Below, one piece after another: positions 26,250 to 34,939 of a DNA stretch of 64,000 nucleotides. This DNA comes from Bacteroidales bacterium (GTDB taxonomy: Bacteria > Bacteroidota > Bacteroidia > Bacteroidales > P3): NCBI GenBank assembly GCA_017645585.1, contig JAGCOF010000002.1:62001-126000 (forward strand), read 5' to 3'. The notes under the pieces are model-generated. The model was not told the DNA's origin. It did not search any database and saw only the letters and a list, made by a program, of their open reading frames with translations. How positions within the stretch are numbered: the stretch's first letter is position 1; each line of letters begins with the position of its first letter. A program made the position numbers and the translations under genes.

Positions 26250-27689
26250 ATGGCTATGAAAAAAGCATTTCTATTGTTAGGCGTATTGACTTTTTGTGTC
26301 AATATATATGCTCAAGTTGGAGATACCGTGTGCTACGGCGACCCGTGGTATGGGTTTAATCCGATAACTCATATTTATCCACCTGACGTTCCTTATTCAT
26401 GGTGGCATGGAGGTATATATTACAACGAATCATTGGCTCCAATATTATTTGGCAACCATTGTGGAACAAACAACCTCGTGTTGTCGGACCTCTTTTTACA
26501 GGAGTATCAAGCTTATGCCAATAATAACTATACTATCTACGGCATTGCCCTGACGGCACATAACATTCCTGACTCGGAAATGATACCCGAACTATTGCTT
26601 GTGCATGGCATATTCTACCACTCTGTTGTCACACCCATACAGGGATCTGAAGGAGTGCCAGACCCTTCTTATATTCACATCGATTCCATTGGACAAATTG
26701 ACACACTCAATATGTGGCAGGCTCCGGTGAAACGCTGTTATTTTGATTACCACTTCGGCTATGATTTCAGCACACACACATCATTAAAGGACGACAGTGT
26801 TTTCACCAGCAACTGCTATGAGTTTTTCTTCGACAATCCTATTTCTCTGAAATCCGGCCAAATTGGAGGCTCACCCGTTCCGTCCGGAATAGTGGACACT
26901 TTCTTTATTGGTGGACAGTATTGCTCTGAAGATTCCTCTTTTGGCAATGAGTTGCTTATGTGTGGATATGACTCCACACGGCAACAACCTTGGATGATGA
27001 TGTTAAATCCCGAATACTCTACCTTTAACAATTACGGTTTCAATGCTGCTTTCTCAATACTTTCCCCTGATTATTATAACTTTTACACAAGTTCCAAATG
27101 GGCATGGGGCACAGTCTTTCCTATTATCAAACTGCGGTGCGTGGAGCCTCGGTTGAGGTTGGCGGAAAGAGGTGGTTTGTCGGCGACGTTGGCTTGGCTG
27201 CAGAACGATACGCCGGAGCAGTACCAACTCTCCATCACGCCCTGGGACATGGCGGGTACCGACCCTGACTCGGGCGCCATGTTCTACACCACCGACACCA
27301 CCTTTACCTTCACCGACCTGCAGCCCGACACACGCTACTCGGTGTGGGTGCGCAAAGCCTGCCGATACACCACATCTGCCTACGACACCATTGTGTGGAG
27401 CGAGTGGAGCAACGAGATTGTTTTCATGGCTGTAGACATCGATGAGGTGGAGGCCGACGGGGTGCGCATCACCAGCCAGCACGGCAGCATCGTGGTGGAA
27501 GGGGCCGAGGGCCGCGAAGTGAGGGTATATGATATGCTGGGACGGGAATTGACACACTCCTCAGTCAGCGTAACCGCTGACAGCTCTCCTAACTTAGGAG
27601 AGCAGCGAAGAATAGCAGTGCCGACGGCGGGCATCTATATGGTGCGCGTGGGCAACCTGCCGACACGCAAAGTGGCGGTGCTGCGGTGA
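26250..27689 (+). CDS. T9SS-exported protein with fibronectin III-like domain (chimeric composition)
   Basis: A 479-aa protein: signal peptide (AFLLLGVLTFCVNIYAQ), an A+T-rich N-terminal region of unknown fold, a fibronectin III-like domain (TTFTFTDLQPDTRYSVWVRKA) and a T9SS sorting domain (VRVYDMLGRE ... GIYMVRVGNLPTRKVAVLR). Base composition switches abruptly at about 27,115-27,130 from A+T-rich to G+C-rich, just before the fibronectin domain, as if a foreign N-terminal part was joined to a resident export module. The loop of the sorting domain contains a hairpin-forming insert (27,546-27,612). Start chosen at 26250; ATG 26238 and 26256 are alternatives. Confidence 0.78.
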   Translation: MAMKKAFLLLGVLTFCVNIYAQVGDTVCYGDPWYGFNPITHIYPPDVPYSWWHGGIYYNESLAPILFGNHCGTNNLVLSDLFLQEYQAYANNNYTIYGIALTAHNIPDSEMIPELLLVHGIFYHSVVTPIQGSEGVPDPSYIHIDSIGQIDTLNMWQAPVKRCYFDYHFGYDFSTHTSLKDDSVFTSNCYEFFFDNPISLKSGQIGGSPVPSGIVDTFFIGGQYCSEDSSFGNELLMCGYDSTRQQPWMMMLNPEYSTFNNYGFNAAFSILSPDYYNFYTSSKWAWGTVFPIIKLRCVEPRLRLAERGGLSATLAWLQNDTPEQYQLSITPWDMAGTDPDSGAMFYTTDTTFTFTDLQPDTRYSVWVRKACRYTTSAYDTIVWSEWSNEIVFMAVDIDEVEADGVRITSQHGSIVVEGAEGREVRVYDMLGRELTHSSVSVTADSSPNLGEQRRIAVPTAGIYMVRVGNLPTRKVAVLR

Positions 27690-27742
27690 AGTATTTTATT
27701 AGCGGTATACAATATTGACGGAGGTCTCTCGTTATTAAAGAC

Positions 27743-28594
27743 ATGAAAAAACGAGACTTCTCCCCTTTTACCATCACCGTGCAGGGCCGGTTGGTGCAGT
27801 TTGACCGACCTGTCGTGATGGGCATACTGAACATTACCGACGATTCGTTCTTCGACGGCGGCCGGCACAACCATCCCGACACCATGCTGCAACACGCCCG
27901 CTGGCTGATTAGCGAAGGGGCTGATATTATTGACATTGGAGCCTCCTCCTCGCGCCCTGGCGCCATCCTGATACCGCCCGACGAGGAGGCCCGCCGACTG
28001 TCGGCCGCCGTGAAGCTCATCCGCACCGAATTCCCCTCCGCCATCCTCTCCATCGACACCTGCTACGCCCTCCCCGCACGCACCGCCATCGAGGCCGGCG
28101 CCGACATAGTGAACGACATCGGAGGCGGCCGCCTGGACAAGGAGATGTATCATACTATCAGCGACTTGCAGGTACCCTACATCCTGATGCACAGCCGCGG
28201 AGTGCCCTCCAATATGCAGCAACAGACAGGTTACGAGGATATTGTGGATGAATTGACCAAATTCTTCTCGGCCCGCCGAGATGAGTTATATACTCTTGGT
28301 ATCAAAGACTTGTGGCTCGACCCAGGCTTCGGTTTCGCCAAGACGGTGGCGCAGAACCACGAGTTGCTGATGCGGCTCGACGAGCTGACCTCGCTCTTCG
28401 ACGAGCCGATGCTGATTGGTCTTAGCCGCAAAAGCATGATATACAAGCCACTGAACATCACTCCGGAGGAAGCGCTGAGCGGCACCATCGCCCTCGACAC
28501 CCTCGCCCTTGAGCGTGGCGCACGCATCCTGCGTGTGCACGACCCAAGGCCCGCATTGGAGACCATCAAACTTTTATACACCATAGAATCATGA
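27743..28594 (+). CDS. folP: Dihydropteroate synthase
   Basis: A 283-aa TIM-barrel enzyme joining p-aminobenzoate to dihydropterin pyrophosphate in folate synthesis, target of sulfonamides. MGILNITDDSFFDGG, DIIDIGASSSRPGA, SIDTCYA and the pterin-site segment GLSRKSMI are all visible. The stop overlaps the cdaA start. It lies 53 bp after the upstream secreted-protein gene. Confidence 0.97.
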   Translation: MKKRDFSPFTITVQGRLVQFDRPVVMGILNITDDSFFDGGRHNHPDTMLQHARWLISEGADIIDIGASSSRPGAILIPPDEEARRLSAAVKLIRTEFPSAILSIDTCYALPARTAIEAGADIVNDIGGGRLDKEMYHTISDLQVPYILMHSRGVPSNMQQQTGYEDIVDELTKFFSARRDELYTLGIKDLWLDPGFGFAKTVAQNHELLMRLDELTSLFDEPMLIGLSRKSMIYKPLNITPEEALSGTIALDTLALERGARILRVHDPRPALETIKLLYTIES

Positions 28595-29385
28595 TGTTAT
28601 ATAGTATTTTAGGGTTGCCTACCCTGCGCGTCATCGATATTTTCGACATCGCCATCGTGGCGGTGCTCTTCTACTACGTCTACCGCATGGCTCGCGGCAC
28701 CAATGTGATGCTCATTTTCTGGGCGCTCATCGTCATCCTGGTGGCTTGGCGGGTGGCCGACGCTCTTGGAATGAGGCTATTAGGAGCCATCCTAAGTGCC
28801 ATTGTCAGCGTGGGCCTCATCGCCCTGGTGGTCATCTTCCAACCCGAGATACGCAAGTTCCTGCTCTTCCTCGGCACCAAGACGCAACTGAACGAGTCGC
28901 TATGGAAACGGCTGCAGTTCTGGCGCCGCAACATACAGAACAAGAGCACTGTAAGCTACGAAGCCTACGTCAACGCCTGCATGCACATGTCGCAGTCGAA
29001 GACGGGCGCGCTGATTGTTTTCAAGCGTCAGAATGAGGTGGAGGAGCTTATCGACACCGGCGAGCAAATCAACGCCCTTGCCTCCAGCGCCCTGATAGAA
29101 GCGCTGTTCTTCAAGAACTCACCCCTGCACGACGGTGCCGTTATAGCACATGGAAACAAGCTGTTAGCTGCCCGTTGCATCTTACCCGTCACCTCGCGTC
29201 TCGACATCGACCCCAACCTCGGCCTTCGTCACCGTAGCGCCATCGGAGTAACCGAACAGCTTGATGTGCTGAGCGTTATCGTCAGCGAAGAGACCGGTGC
29301 CATCAGCTACGCCATCGGCGGCACCATCCATCACGACGTCACTCCTGTGGAACTCCGACAAGCGTTGGAAAAGTATGTGAATTAA
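28591..29385 (+). CDS. cdaA: Diadenylate cyclase CdaA
   Basis: A 264-aa c-di-AMP synthase. Three N-terminal membrane helices (about 14-32, 38-56, 66-83) precede a DAC domain with the catalytic DGA (181-183) and RHRSAIG (213-219). It makes c-di-AMP from two ATP, a second messenger for osmotic and wall homeostasis. The pairing with folP is frequent in Bacteroidota. Confidence 0.96.
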   Translation: MMLYSILGLPTLRVIDIFDIAIVAVLFYYVYRMARGTNVMLIFWALIVILVAWRVADALGMRLLGAILSAIVSVGLIALVVIFQPEIRKFLLFLGTKTQLNESLWKRLQFWRRNIQNKSTVSYEAYVNACMHMSQSKTGALIVFKRQNEVEELIDTGEQINALASSALIEALFFKNSPLHDGAVIAHGNKLLAARCILPVTSRLDIDPNLGLRHRSAIGVTEQLDVLSVIVSEETGAISYAIGGTIHHDVTPVELRQALEKYVN

Positions 29386-29395
29386 CCAGATAAGG

Positions 29396-30331
29396 ATGAA
29401 ATACAAAATCAGCGTAGGATGCAGTTGGAAAACCAACGATATGGGAATTGCCAACAGTGGGACCTATGAGCGGCAAGTGCCGATGGAGAAGGTAGCTCCC
29501 GGGTACAACCTCTTTGAAGTCCTCTCGACCGACAAACCCGCCGAGGTGATTTCTTTCGAGAACGGAAAGTTGGCATTCCGCTTTCTCTGTGAGGAAGAGT
29601 CGGTTATGGCCGGCCACACCTGGCACTCACCCATGTTCCATGTTGACAACCCCTACATCTACGAGGCGGAAGGTTATTTAGTGACTGTGAAGGAGGTGCG
29701 CGAACAACTACCGGAAGAGAAAGCCGTAAAGCGGATTATCTCCCTCCTGAAAAAGATGCGCAAAAACGCAGCCGAGGAGTGGCATCCTGTGTGGAAGAAC
29801 ATCCCGCTGGCGAGAGAGATGTACGACCTGCTGCACAACTTCCTGCCCATCAACGGCCCCTATATGGACGCCTCCGAGATAATGTTCTGCTGCGACGCCA
29901 TCTTCCTGGAAGATTTGCTCAGCAGCCGCGACGTCCCCCGCCTGTGTCTGGAGTTCCTGCAACTAAGGAAGTTAGCCCTGGAGGCACAGACGACTGACGA
30001 TGCAAAGTTCAACAAAGACGCTGTCCTCGGTGTCCCCGAAGCCGATCGCATTCAGAACGAGCTCGACTTCTACATCGACCCGGAGGTGAGCATGGAGTGG
30101 TGGGTGGATTACGTCGGCGCACACCTCAAGTTCGACCCCGTGGAGCGAACACCCCGTTGGGAGGAGGTCATCTATGAGGTTGAGAAAGAGTGCGACAAGC
30201 GCCTAAAAAAGGAACCCCGTTGCATGGGCTTCTGTTTCGGCTATTGGTCGGTCAAACGCGCCGTTCTGGCCAAATACGGCATCGATTGGAAATCGCCCTC
30301 TATCATGAACCCGGGCGTCATGTTCGACTGA
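29396..30331 (+). CDS. Conserved cytoplasmic protein of unknown function
   Basis: A 311-aa protein without signal or membrane helices. It opens MKYKISVGCSWKTNDMG and is rich in Trp, Glu and Lys, with a mainly helical middle (EKAVKRIISLLKKMRKNAAEEW). No known catalytic motif is seen. It begins 10 nt after cdaA and is probably co-transcribed. Confidence 0.7.
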   Translation: MKYKISVGCSWKTNDMGIANSGTYERQVPMEKVAPGYNLFEVLSTDKPAEVISFENGKLAFRFLCEEESVMAGHTWHSPMFHVDNPYIYEAEGYLVTVKEVREQLPEEKAVKRIISLLKKMRKNAAEEWHPVWKNIPLAREMYDLLHNFLPINGPYMDASEIMFCCDAIFLEDLLSSRDVPRLCLEFLQLRKLALEAQTTDDAKFNKDAVLGVPEADRIQNELDFYIDPEVSMEWWVDYVGAHLKFDPVERTPRWEEVIYEVEKECDKRLKKEPRCMGFCFGYWSVKRAVLAKYGIDWKSPSIMNPGVMFD

Positions 30332-30633
30332 ACAGCCGGCAAACAGGGCCGGTAAACAACTGTCTACATGCAGCATATAAATTAATTTTGGTACATCATA
30401 AAAAAGTAGTAATTTTGCATTTTCTTTCAGCAAGGAAAAGCAAAAAAAATTAAAAAAATTTTGTCAGTATCAAAAAATGTTATACATTTGCAGTGTACTA
30501 ATTAACTAATACAGGTGATGAGGGGAGCGGGTATCTAACTAATTATCAACACAAACCACTCTAACAACTTCTGCGCTGCAACACAACAAAACCGAAATAA
30601 ACAAACAAAATAACAACAAAAAACAGTAAAAAA
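30332..30633 (+). promoter_or_regulatory. Promoter and long A-rich leader of the M16 peptidase gene
   Basis: The best promoter is TTTTG (30459-30463), 19 bp, TACATTTG (30483-30490). It leaves a 5' UTR of about 140 nt ending in an A-rich, C-containing stretch before ATG 30634. A second candidate box TAATTTTG lies near 30409-30416. No ORF or strong hairpin is evident in the UTR. Confidence 0.7.
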
Positions 30634-33534
30634 ATGAAAAAAACGATTTGGATTTTGCTGCTGACCGTCGTATTCAGTGGCATCTCCTTCGCCCAGCTCC
30701 CCGGTGGGAACAAGGAGAAAAAGAGTGACCTCACCTCCCAGGTGCCCCTCGACAAGAAAGTGATCTACGGCAAGCTTGACAACGGATTTACCTACTACAT
30801 CCGCAACAACAAGAAGCCCGAGAACATGATTCAGTATCGTCTGGTCACCAACGCCGGTTCCATCATGGAGCGCGACGACCAGCAAGGCCTCGCCCACTTC
30901 TGCGAGCACATGGCCTTCAACGGCATCAAGGGCTATCCCCACAACAGCATGATTCAGAAGTTGCAGGAGCACGGTGTGGAGTTCGGTCGCGACATCAACG
31001 CCTACACCAGCTTCGACCAAACTGTCTACTATGTCAACATGCCCTCCAACGACCCCGAGATGGTGAAGATGGGTATGGAGATCCTCGACGGCTGGGCCGG
31101 CAACATCCTCTTCGACCAGAAAGAGATCGAGAGCGAGCGCGGTGTCATCCACGAGGAGTGGCGCGGTGGCGTCGGCCACGGCGACCGTCTGCGCAAGAAG
31201 ACATGGCCCATCATGCTCAAAGGTTCCCGCTATGCCGACCGTCTGCCTATCGGTAAGGAAGAGGTCATCATGAACTTCGAGCGCCAGAGCATCGTCGACT
31301 TCTTCAACGATTGGTATCGTCCCGACCTGCAGGCCATCGTCATCGTTGGCGACATGGACAACTTCGAATACAACGGCATCAAGGGTGCCAAAGGTATGGA
31401 GCAGCAGGTGAAGGATGTCTTCAGCAGCCACCAATTCCTTGGCAAACAGAAACTCGCCCGCGAAAGCTATGAGATTCCCGACAACAAAGAGCCCCTTATC
31501 TGCATCGCCACCGACAAGGAGGCCACCTCGGTCGACCTTGAAATCTTCTGGAAACACAAAAAGACCCCCAACGGCACCGTCGGCGCCTACCGCCTGATGA
31601 TTGTCCGTAACCTCATCAGCATGATGATCAACGAGCGCTTCAGCGAGATCTGCGAGAAGCCCTCCGCCCCCATGATGTATGCCGGTGGCGGTTACGGTGG
31701 CTTCCTCGGCCGTGAAATCGACGTCTTCGAGGTCAACGCCAGCCCCAAAGAGGGCCGCATCAACGAGACCGCCGAGCTGCTCCTCAAGGTGATGAAGCAG
31801 ATTGACGACCACGGCTTCCTCCAGGCTGAACTCGACCGCCAGAAAGAGGACCTCCTTGCCCGCTACGCCAAGATGGCCAAAGAGGCCAACAAGACCCAAA
31901 CCAACAGCCTCGCCAACGAGTACACCAACCACTACCTCGACAACGAGCCCTGCCCCGGTATCGTGCAGGAATGGAAATACGCCAAAGAGTTCGCCCCCGA
32001 AATCACCCTCGAGGAGTGCAACGCCCTGGTCAAGACCTGGATCACCGACGAGAACCTGATTTTCTACCTCACCGCTCCCGAGAAGGACGGCTTCGTGGTG
32101 CCCACCGAGAAAGAGGCACTCGACATTATCAATAACAGCAAGAAGGTCGTTACCGAGCCTTGGGTCGACAACTTCAAGGATGAGCCCCTCTTCAGCGAGG
32201 AAGTGGCCGACGTCACCCCCATCCAAACCGCCAGCAACAGCGTCCTCGGCTATACCGAGTACACCTGCCCCAACGGTGTGAAGTTTGTGGTTAAGAAGAC
32301 CGAACTGAAGGCCGACGAAATCCTGATCAACTCCTACTCCTTCGGCGGCACATCGCTCTACGGCGACGCCGACTGCTACCAGGCCGAGAACGCCGACGGC
32401 TTCATCGATGCCGGCGGTATTGCCAACTTCAGCGCCACCCAGCTCAGCAAGAAGCTCAAAGGCATGAACCTCAGCATCAGCCCCAGCATCGGTGGCAACA
32501 CCCAAGGCTTCACCGGCAACTGCTCGCCCAAGGACCTCGAGACCACCCTGCAGCTCATCAACCTCTACTACACTGCTCCCCGCAAGGACCAGGAAGCCTA
32601 TGAGCGTCAGATTGAGAACACTGTCCAGCAGGTCAAATTCGTCCGTGAGAACCCGCAGGTGGCCTTCATCGAGACCTACTACAAGACCGCTTACCCCAAC
32701 GACAAGCGTCAGGTGGTCATCCCCTCCGAGGAGAAGGTGCGCAGCCTCAACCTCGACCGCATGTATGAAATCTACAAGGAGCGCTTCGCCTTCGCCAACA
32801 ACCAGATTTTCTTCTTCGTCGGCAACGTGAGTGACAACGATATCGCCCTCATCGCCAAGTATCTCAACCACCTGCCCACCATTCAGGCTGTCACCAAGGA
32901 CTACTGCATCGACCGCAGCCCGAAGTTCGCCAACGGCATCGTCCACAACGAGGCTGTCAAAGGCATTGAGAAACAGGGTATGCTCCTCCTCTCCGGCCAG
33001 ATGGATGTGCCCAATGAGGAACTCGACGCACAAACCCGCATAGCCCTCCAGCAGCTCGGCGACGCCCTCGGCATCACCACCCTGGAGATTATCCGCGAGA
33101 AGAACGGCGACGCCTACAGCCCCAGCGCCAGCGTCAACTGCAACATCTCGCTCACCGGCACCGGCAAAGTCGCTTGGCAGTTCTACATCGGCTGCGACCC
33201 CGAGAAGGCCAAGAAGATTGAGAAAGACTGCATCAAGATCCTCAAGCAGTACATCAAGAAGGGCTGCGACGAGAAGACCCTCGGCAAAGTGCAGGAGCAG
33301 ATGATTGTCCAGCACGCCAAGAACGCCCAGAACAACAGCTTCTGGATGGGTCAGTTGCAGGGCTGCTACATGTACAACGAGAGCCGCGACTTCCACGTGA
33401 GCGACTACGACCAGATGGTCAAATCCGTCACCCCCGAGACGATTAAGGCCCTCGCCCAGAAGTACATCAACCTGAACAACTACGTCGTCGTCACCCTCCG
33501 TCCCGAGGATGGCGCCGTCGGAACCGCCGATTGA
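30634..33534 (+). CDS. M16-family zinc metallopeptidase (insulinase/pitrilysin type)
   Basis: A 966-aa periplasmic or secreted protease with a signal peptide ending ISFA-QLPGG. The inverted zinc motif HFCEH is at 88-92 with the third ligand Glu about 75 residues on (EIESERGVIHEEW). Four M16 half-domains span the length as in PqqL-like enzymes; the second half lacks a zinc motif, as expected. Codon use is very uniform (GAC, AAC, CTC, ATC), as in highly expressed genes. A strong promoter precedes it and a hairpin follows. Confidence 0.93.
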   Translation: MKKTIWILLLTVVFSGISFAQLPGGNKEKKSDLTSQVPLDKKVIYGKLDNGFTYYIRNNKKPENMIQYRLVTNAGSIMERDDQQGLAHFCEHMAFNGIKGYPHNSMIQKLQEHGVEFGRDINAYTSFDQTVYYVNMPSNDPEMVKMGMEILDGWAGNILFDQKEIESERGVIHEEWRGGVGHGDRLRKKTWPIMLKGSRYADRLPIGKEEVIMNFERQSIVDFFNDWYRPDLQAIVIVGDMDNFEYNGIKGAKGMEQQVKDVFSSHQFLGKQKLARESYEIPDNKEPLICIATDKEATSVDLEIFWKHKKTPNGTVGAYRLMIVRNLISMMINERFSEICEKPSAPMMYAGGGYGGFLGREIDVFEVNASPKEGRINETAELLLKVMKQIDDHGFLQAELDRQKEDLLARYAKMAKEANKTQTNSLANEYTNHYLDNEPCPGIVQEWKYAKEFAPEITLEECNALVKTWITDENLIFYLTAPEKDGFVVPTEKEALDIINNSKKVVTEPWVDNFKDEPLFSEEVADVTPIQTASNSVLGYTEYTCPNGVKFVVKKTELKADEILINSYSFGGTSLYGDADCYQAENADGFIDAGGIANFSATQLSKKLKGMNLSISPSIGGNTQGFTGNCSPKDLETTLQLINLYYTAPRKDQEAYERQIENTVQQVKFVRENPQVAFIETYYKTAYPNDKRQVVIPSEEKVRSLNLDRMYEIYKERFAFANNQIFFFVGNVSDNDIALIAKYLNHLPTIQAVTKDYCIDRSPKFANGIVHNEAVKGIEKQGMLLLSGQMDVPNEELDAQTRIALQQLGDALGITTLEIIREKNGDAYSPSASVNCNISLTGTGKVAWQFYIGCDPEKAKKIEKDCIKILKQYIKKGCDEKTLGKVQEQMIVQHAKNAQNNSFWMGQLQGCYMYNESRDFHVSDYDQMVKSVTPETIKALAQKYINLNNYVVVTLRPEDGAVGTAD

Positions 33535-33547
33535 TTATACTGATTGA

Positions 33548-33606
33548 GATGTGAGACGTAAGACGTGAGACAACAGCGCTCACTCTCACGTCTCACATCT
33601 TTTTTA
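33548..33606 (+). terminator. Hairpin terminator built from a 7-bp array
   Basis: The left arm (33548-33569) is GTGAGAC/GTAAGAC 7-mers and the right arm (33585-33599) CTCACGTCTCACATC, followed by TTTTTT. GATGTGAGACG pairs exactly with CGTCTCACATC. The nnrD start lies 8 nt after the U run. Confidence 0.75.
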
Positions 33607-33613
33607 TAGTATC

Positions 33614-34405
33614 ATGCGAAACCAAGAAACCACCAAACACGATTACGGTCACGCGTTGCTTGTGGCAGGCGCCTACAGCCGTATGGGGTGCGCCATCCTG
33701 TCGGCACGTGCGGCGCTGCGTAGCGGCTGCGGCCTGCTGACCGTCCATCTGCCGCAACGCTGTGTCGACCCCATGCAGGCAGCCTTCCCCGAAGCGATGG
33801 TCAGCGTCGACCCCTCGCCTACTCTCTTCACCACCGTTCCGGAGCACCTGGAACGCTACGCCGCCATTGCCGTAGGGCCCGGCATAGGCATCGACCCCGC
33901 CACCCGCGAGGCCCTGTTGCAGCTGCTGGCAATCCGGCCGGCCGAAATCCCTTTGGTGCTCGACGCCGATGCACTCAACCTTCTCTCCCCTCTCACCACC
34001 AACATTATACCTTCCAACACTATCCTCACGCCCCACGCCGGCGAATACCGCCGCCTCTTCGGCGACGCCGACCCCGCCGCGATGGCCGCCAAACACGGCT
34101 GCATCATCGTGCAGAAAGCTCACCACACACACGTCTATTCACCTGACGGACAGGTGTATGAGAATCACACCGGCAACGCTGGGATGGCCACCGCCGGTAG
34201 CGGCGACGTGCTGACCGGCATACTGCTCGGCATGCTGGCCTCCAACCACTTACACGCAAAACCCTACGACATTGTATGTCGTGCTGTCGAAATACACGGT
34301 CAATTGGGCGACCTCGCCATCGAAAAACAGTCGGAATCCAGCCTCATAGCTTCCGACCTGGTAGACAACCTTAGGTTTGTATCTACCGACATAACAAACG
34401 ATTAG
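33614..34405 (+). CDS. nnrD: ADP-dependent NAD(P)H-hydrate dehydratase
   Basis: A 263-aa ribokinase-like enzyme (YjeF C-terminal domain) that repairs damaged NAD(P)HX using ADP. IAVGPGIG, LDADALNLL, ILTPHAGEYRRLFG and the nucleotide-site motif AGSGDVLTG are visible. The N-terminal epimerase domain (NnrE) is not fused here, unlike in many bacteria, so it must be separate or absent. Confidence 0.93.
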   Translation: MRNQETTKHDYGHALLVAGAYSRMGCAILSARAALRSGCGLLTVHLPQRCVDPMQAAFPEAMVSVDPSPTLFTTVPEHLERYAAIAVGPGIGIDPATREALLQLLAIRPAEIPLVLDADALNLLSPLTTNIIPSNTILTPHAGEYRRLFGDADPAAMAAKHGCIIVQKAHHTHVYSPDGQVYENHTGNAGMATAGSGDVLTGILLGMLASNHLHAKPYDIVCRAVEIHGQLGDLAIEKQSESSLIASDLVDNLRFVSTDITND

Positions 34406-34435
34406 ACAAACGACCGAAAAATATTTCAAAAAAAA

Positions 34436-34467
34436 TTTGGTCAGTTTGTAAATTGTTTGTACTTTTG
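34436..34467 (+). promoter_or_regulatory. Promoter of tRNA-Asn
   Basis: TTTG (34436-34439), 20 bp, TACTTTTG (34460-34467), ending 20 bp before the tRNA. Confidence 0.8.
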
Positions 34468-34487
34468 CACCCGCTTTCGAGAAAGAT

Positions 34488-34561
34488 TCCTCCTTAGCTC
34501 AGTTGGTTAGAGCACCTGACTGTTAATCAGGGGGTCGAAGGTTCAAGTCCTTCAGGGGGAG
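34488..34561 (+). tRNA. tRNA-Asn (GTT)
   Basis: A full cloverleaf: acceptor TCCTCCT/AGGGGGA with one T-G pair, D arm GCTC/GAGC, anticodon stem CCTGA/TCAGG with loop CTGTTAA (GTT at 34522-34524), T arm GAAGG/CCTTC with loop TTCAAGT, discriminator G. CCA is not encoded. Confidence 0.97.
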
Positions 34562-34570
34562 CAAAGAAGA

Positions 34571-34595
34571 GGCGGCAATAAAGCCGCCTTTTTTG
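34571..34595 (+). terminator. Terminator of tRNA-Asn
   Basis: GGCGGC, loop AATAAA, GCCGCC, then TTTTTT, starting 9 bases after the tRNA. Confidence 0.9.
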
Positions 34596-34607
34596 TTTGG
34601 CAATTTG

Positions 34608-34781
34608 ATGAAAATACTTCTTATAGTACTCGGGGTAGCGGTGGCTGTGGTGGCGCTGATGATGCTGGGACTCGGCATCAAGATGCTCTTCCACAAGGAG
34701 AAGGAATTCCGCCGGCCTTGTGCCAACGCCGACCCCAAGACGGGCCGCTGCGCCAACTGCACCTGCAAGGACCGCCACTGA
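34608..34781 (+). CDS. Small membrane protein with Cys-rich tail
   Basis: A 57-aa protein: one membrane helix (ILLIVLGVAVAVVALMMLGL) and a short soluble tail with four Cys (RPCANADPKTGRCANCTCK) that could bind metal or form disulfides. Short membrane-or-secreted proteins of this layout are common in Bacteroidota. ATG 34608 is used; the frame opens earlier only at a TTG inside the tRNA terminator. Function unknown. Confidence 0.75.
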   Translation: MKILLIVLGVAVAVVALMMLGLGIKMLFHKEKEFRRPCANADPKTGRCANCTCKDRH

Positions 34782-34806
34782 GTCCGTCCCTTCTTCTATT
34801 GTTTTT

Positions 34807-34862
34807 CAGTAGTTCTTCAACAGTTCTTCAAAAAAAAGTTGAAGAACTGTTGAAGAACTGTC
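34807..34862. repeat. Palindrome of 11-bp units, second copy
   Basis: AGTTCTTCAACAGTTCTTCAA (34811-34831) pairs with TTGAAGAACTGTTGAAGAACT (34839-34859). It is nearly the same sequence as 13662-13718, about 21 kb away. Here it lies between the small membrane protein and phoH. Confidence 0.85.
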
Positions 34863-34927
34863 ATTAAACTGTCGTTGAAATGTGGGAGTCAAGCAGGAGT
34901 CACTACATTTATATCAAATATTTTTCG

Positions 34928-34935
34928 TATCTTTG
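34928..34935 (+). promoter_or_regulatory. -7 box of phoH, probably giving a leaderless mRNA
   Basis: TATCTTTG ends only 4 bases before the phoH ATG at 34940. Since Bacteroidota transcripts start a few bases after this box, the mRNA is likely leaderless or nearly so. Confidence 0.6.
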
Positions 34936-34939
34936 CAGC

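Noticed and set aside
30535..33396. 953-codon open frame antisense to the M16 peptidase gene
   Set aside because: It is the mirror of a strongly biased G+C-rich gene; the translation is a Val/Leu/Asp/Gly/Ala-rich shadow without motifs, while the sense strand has a signal peptide and HFCEH.
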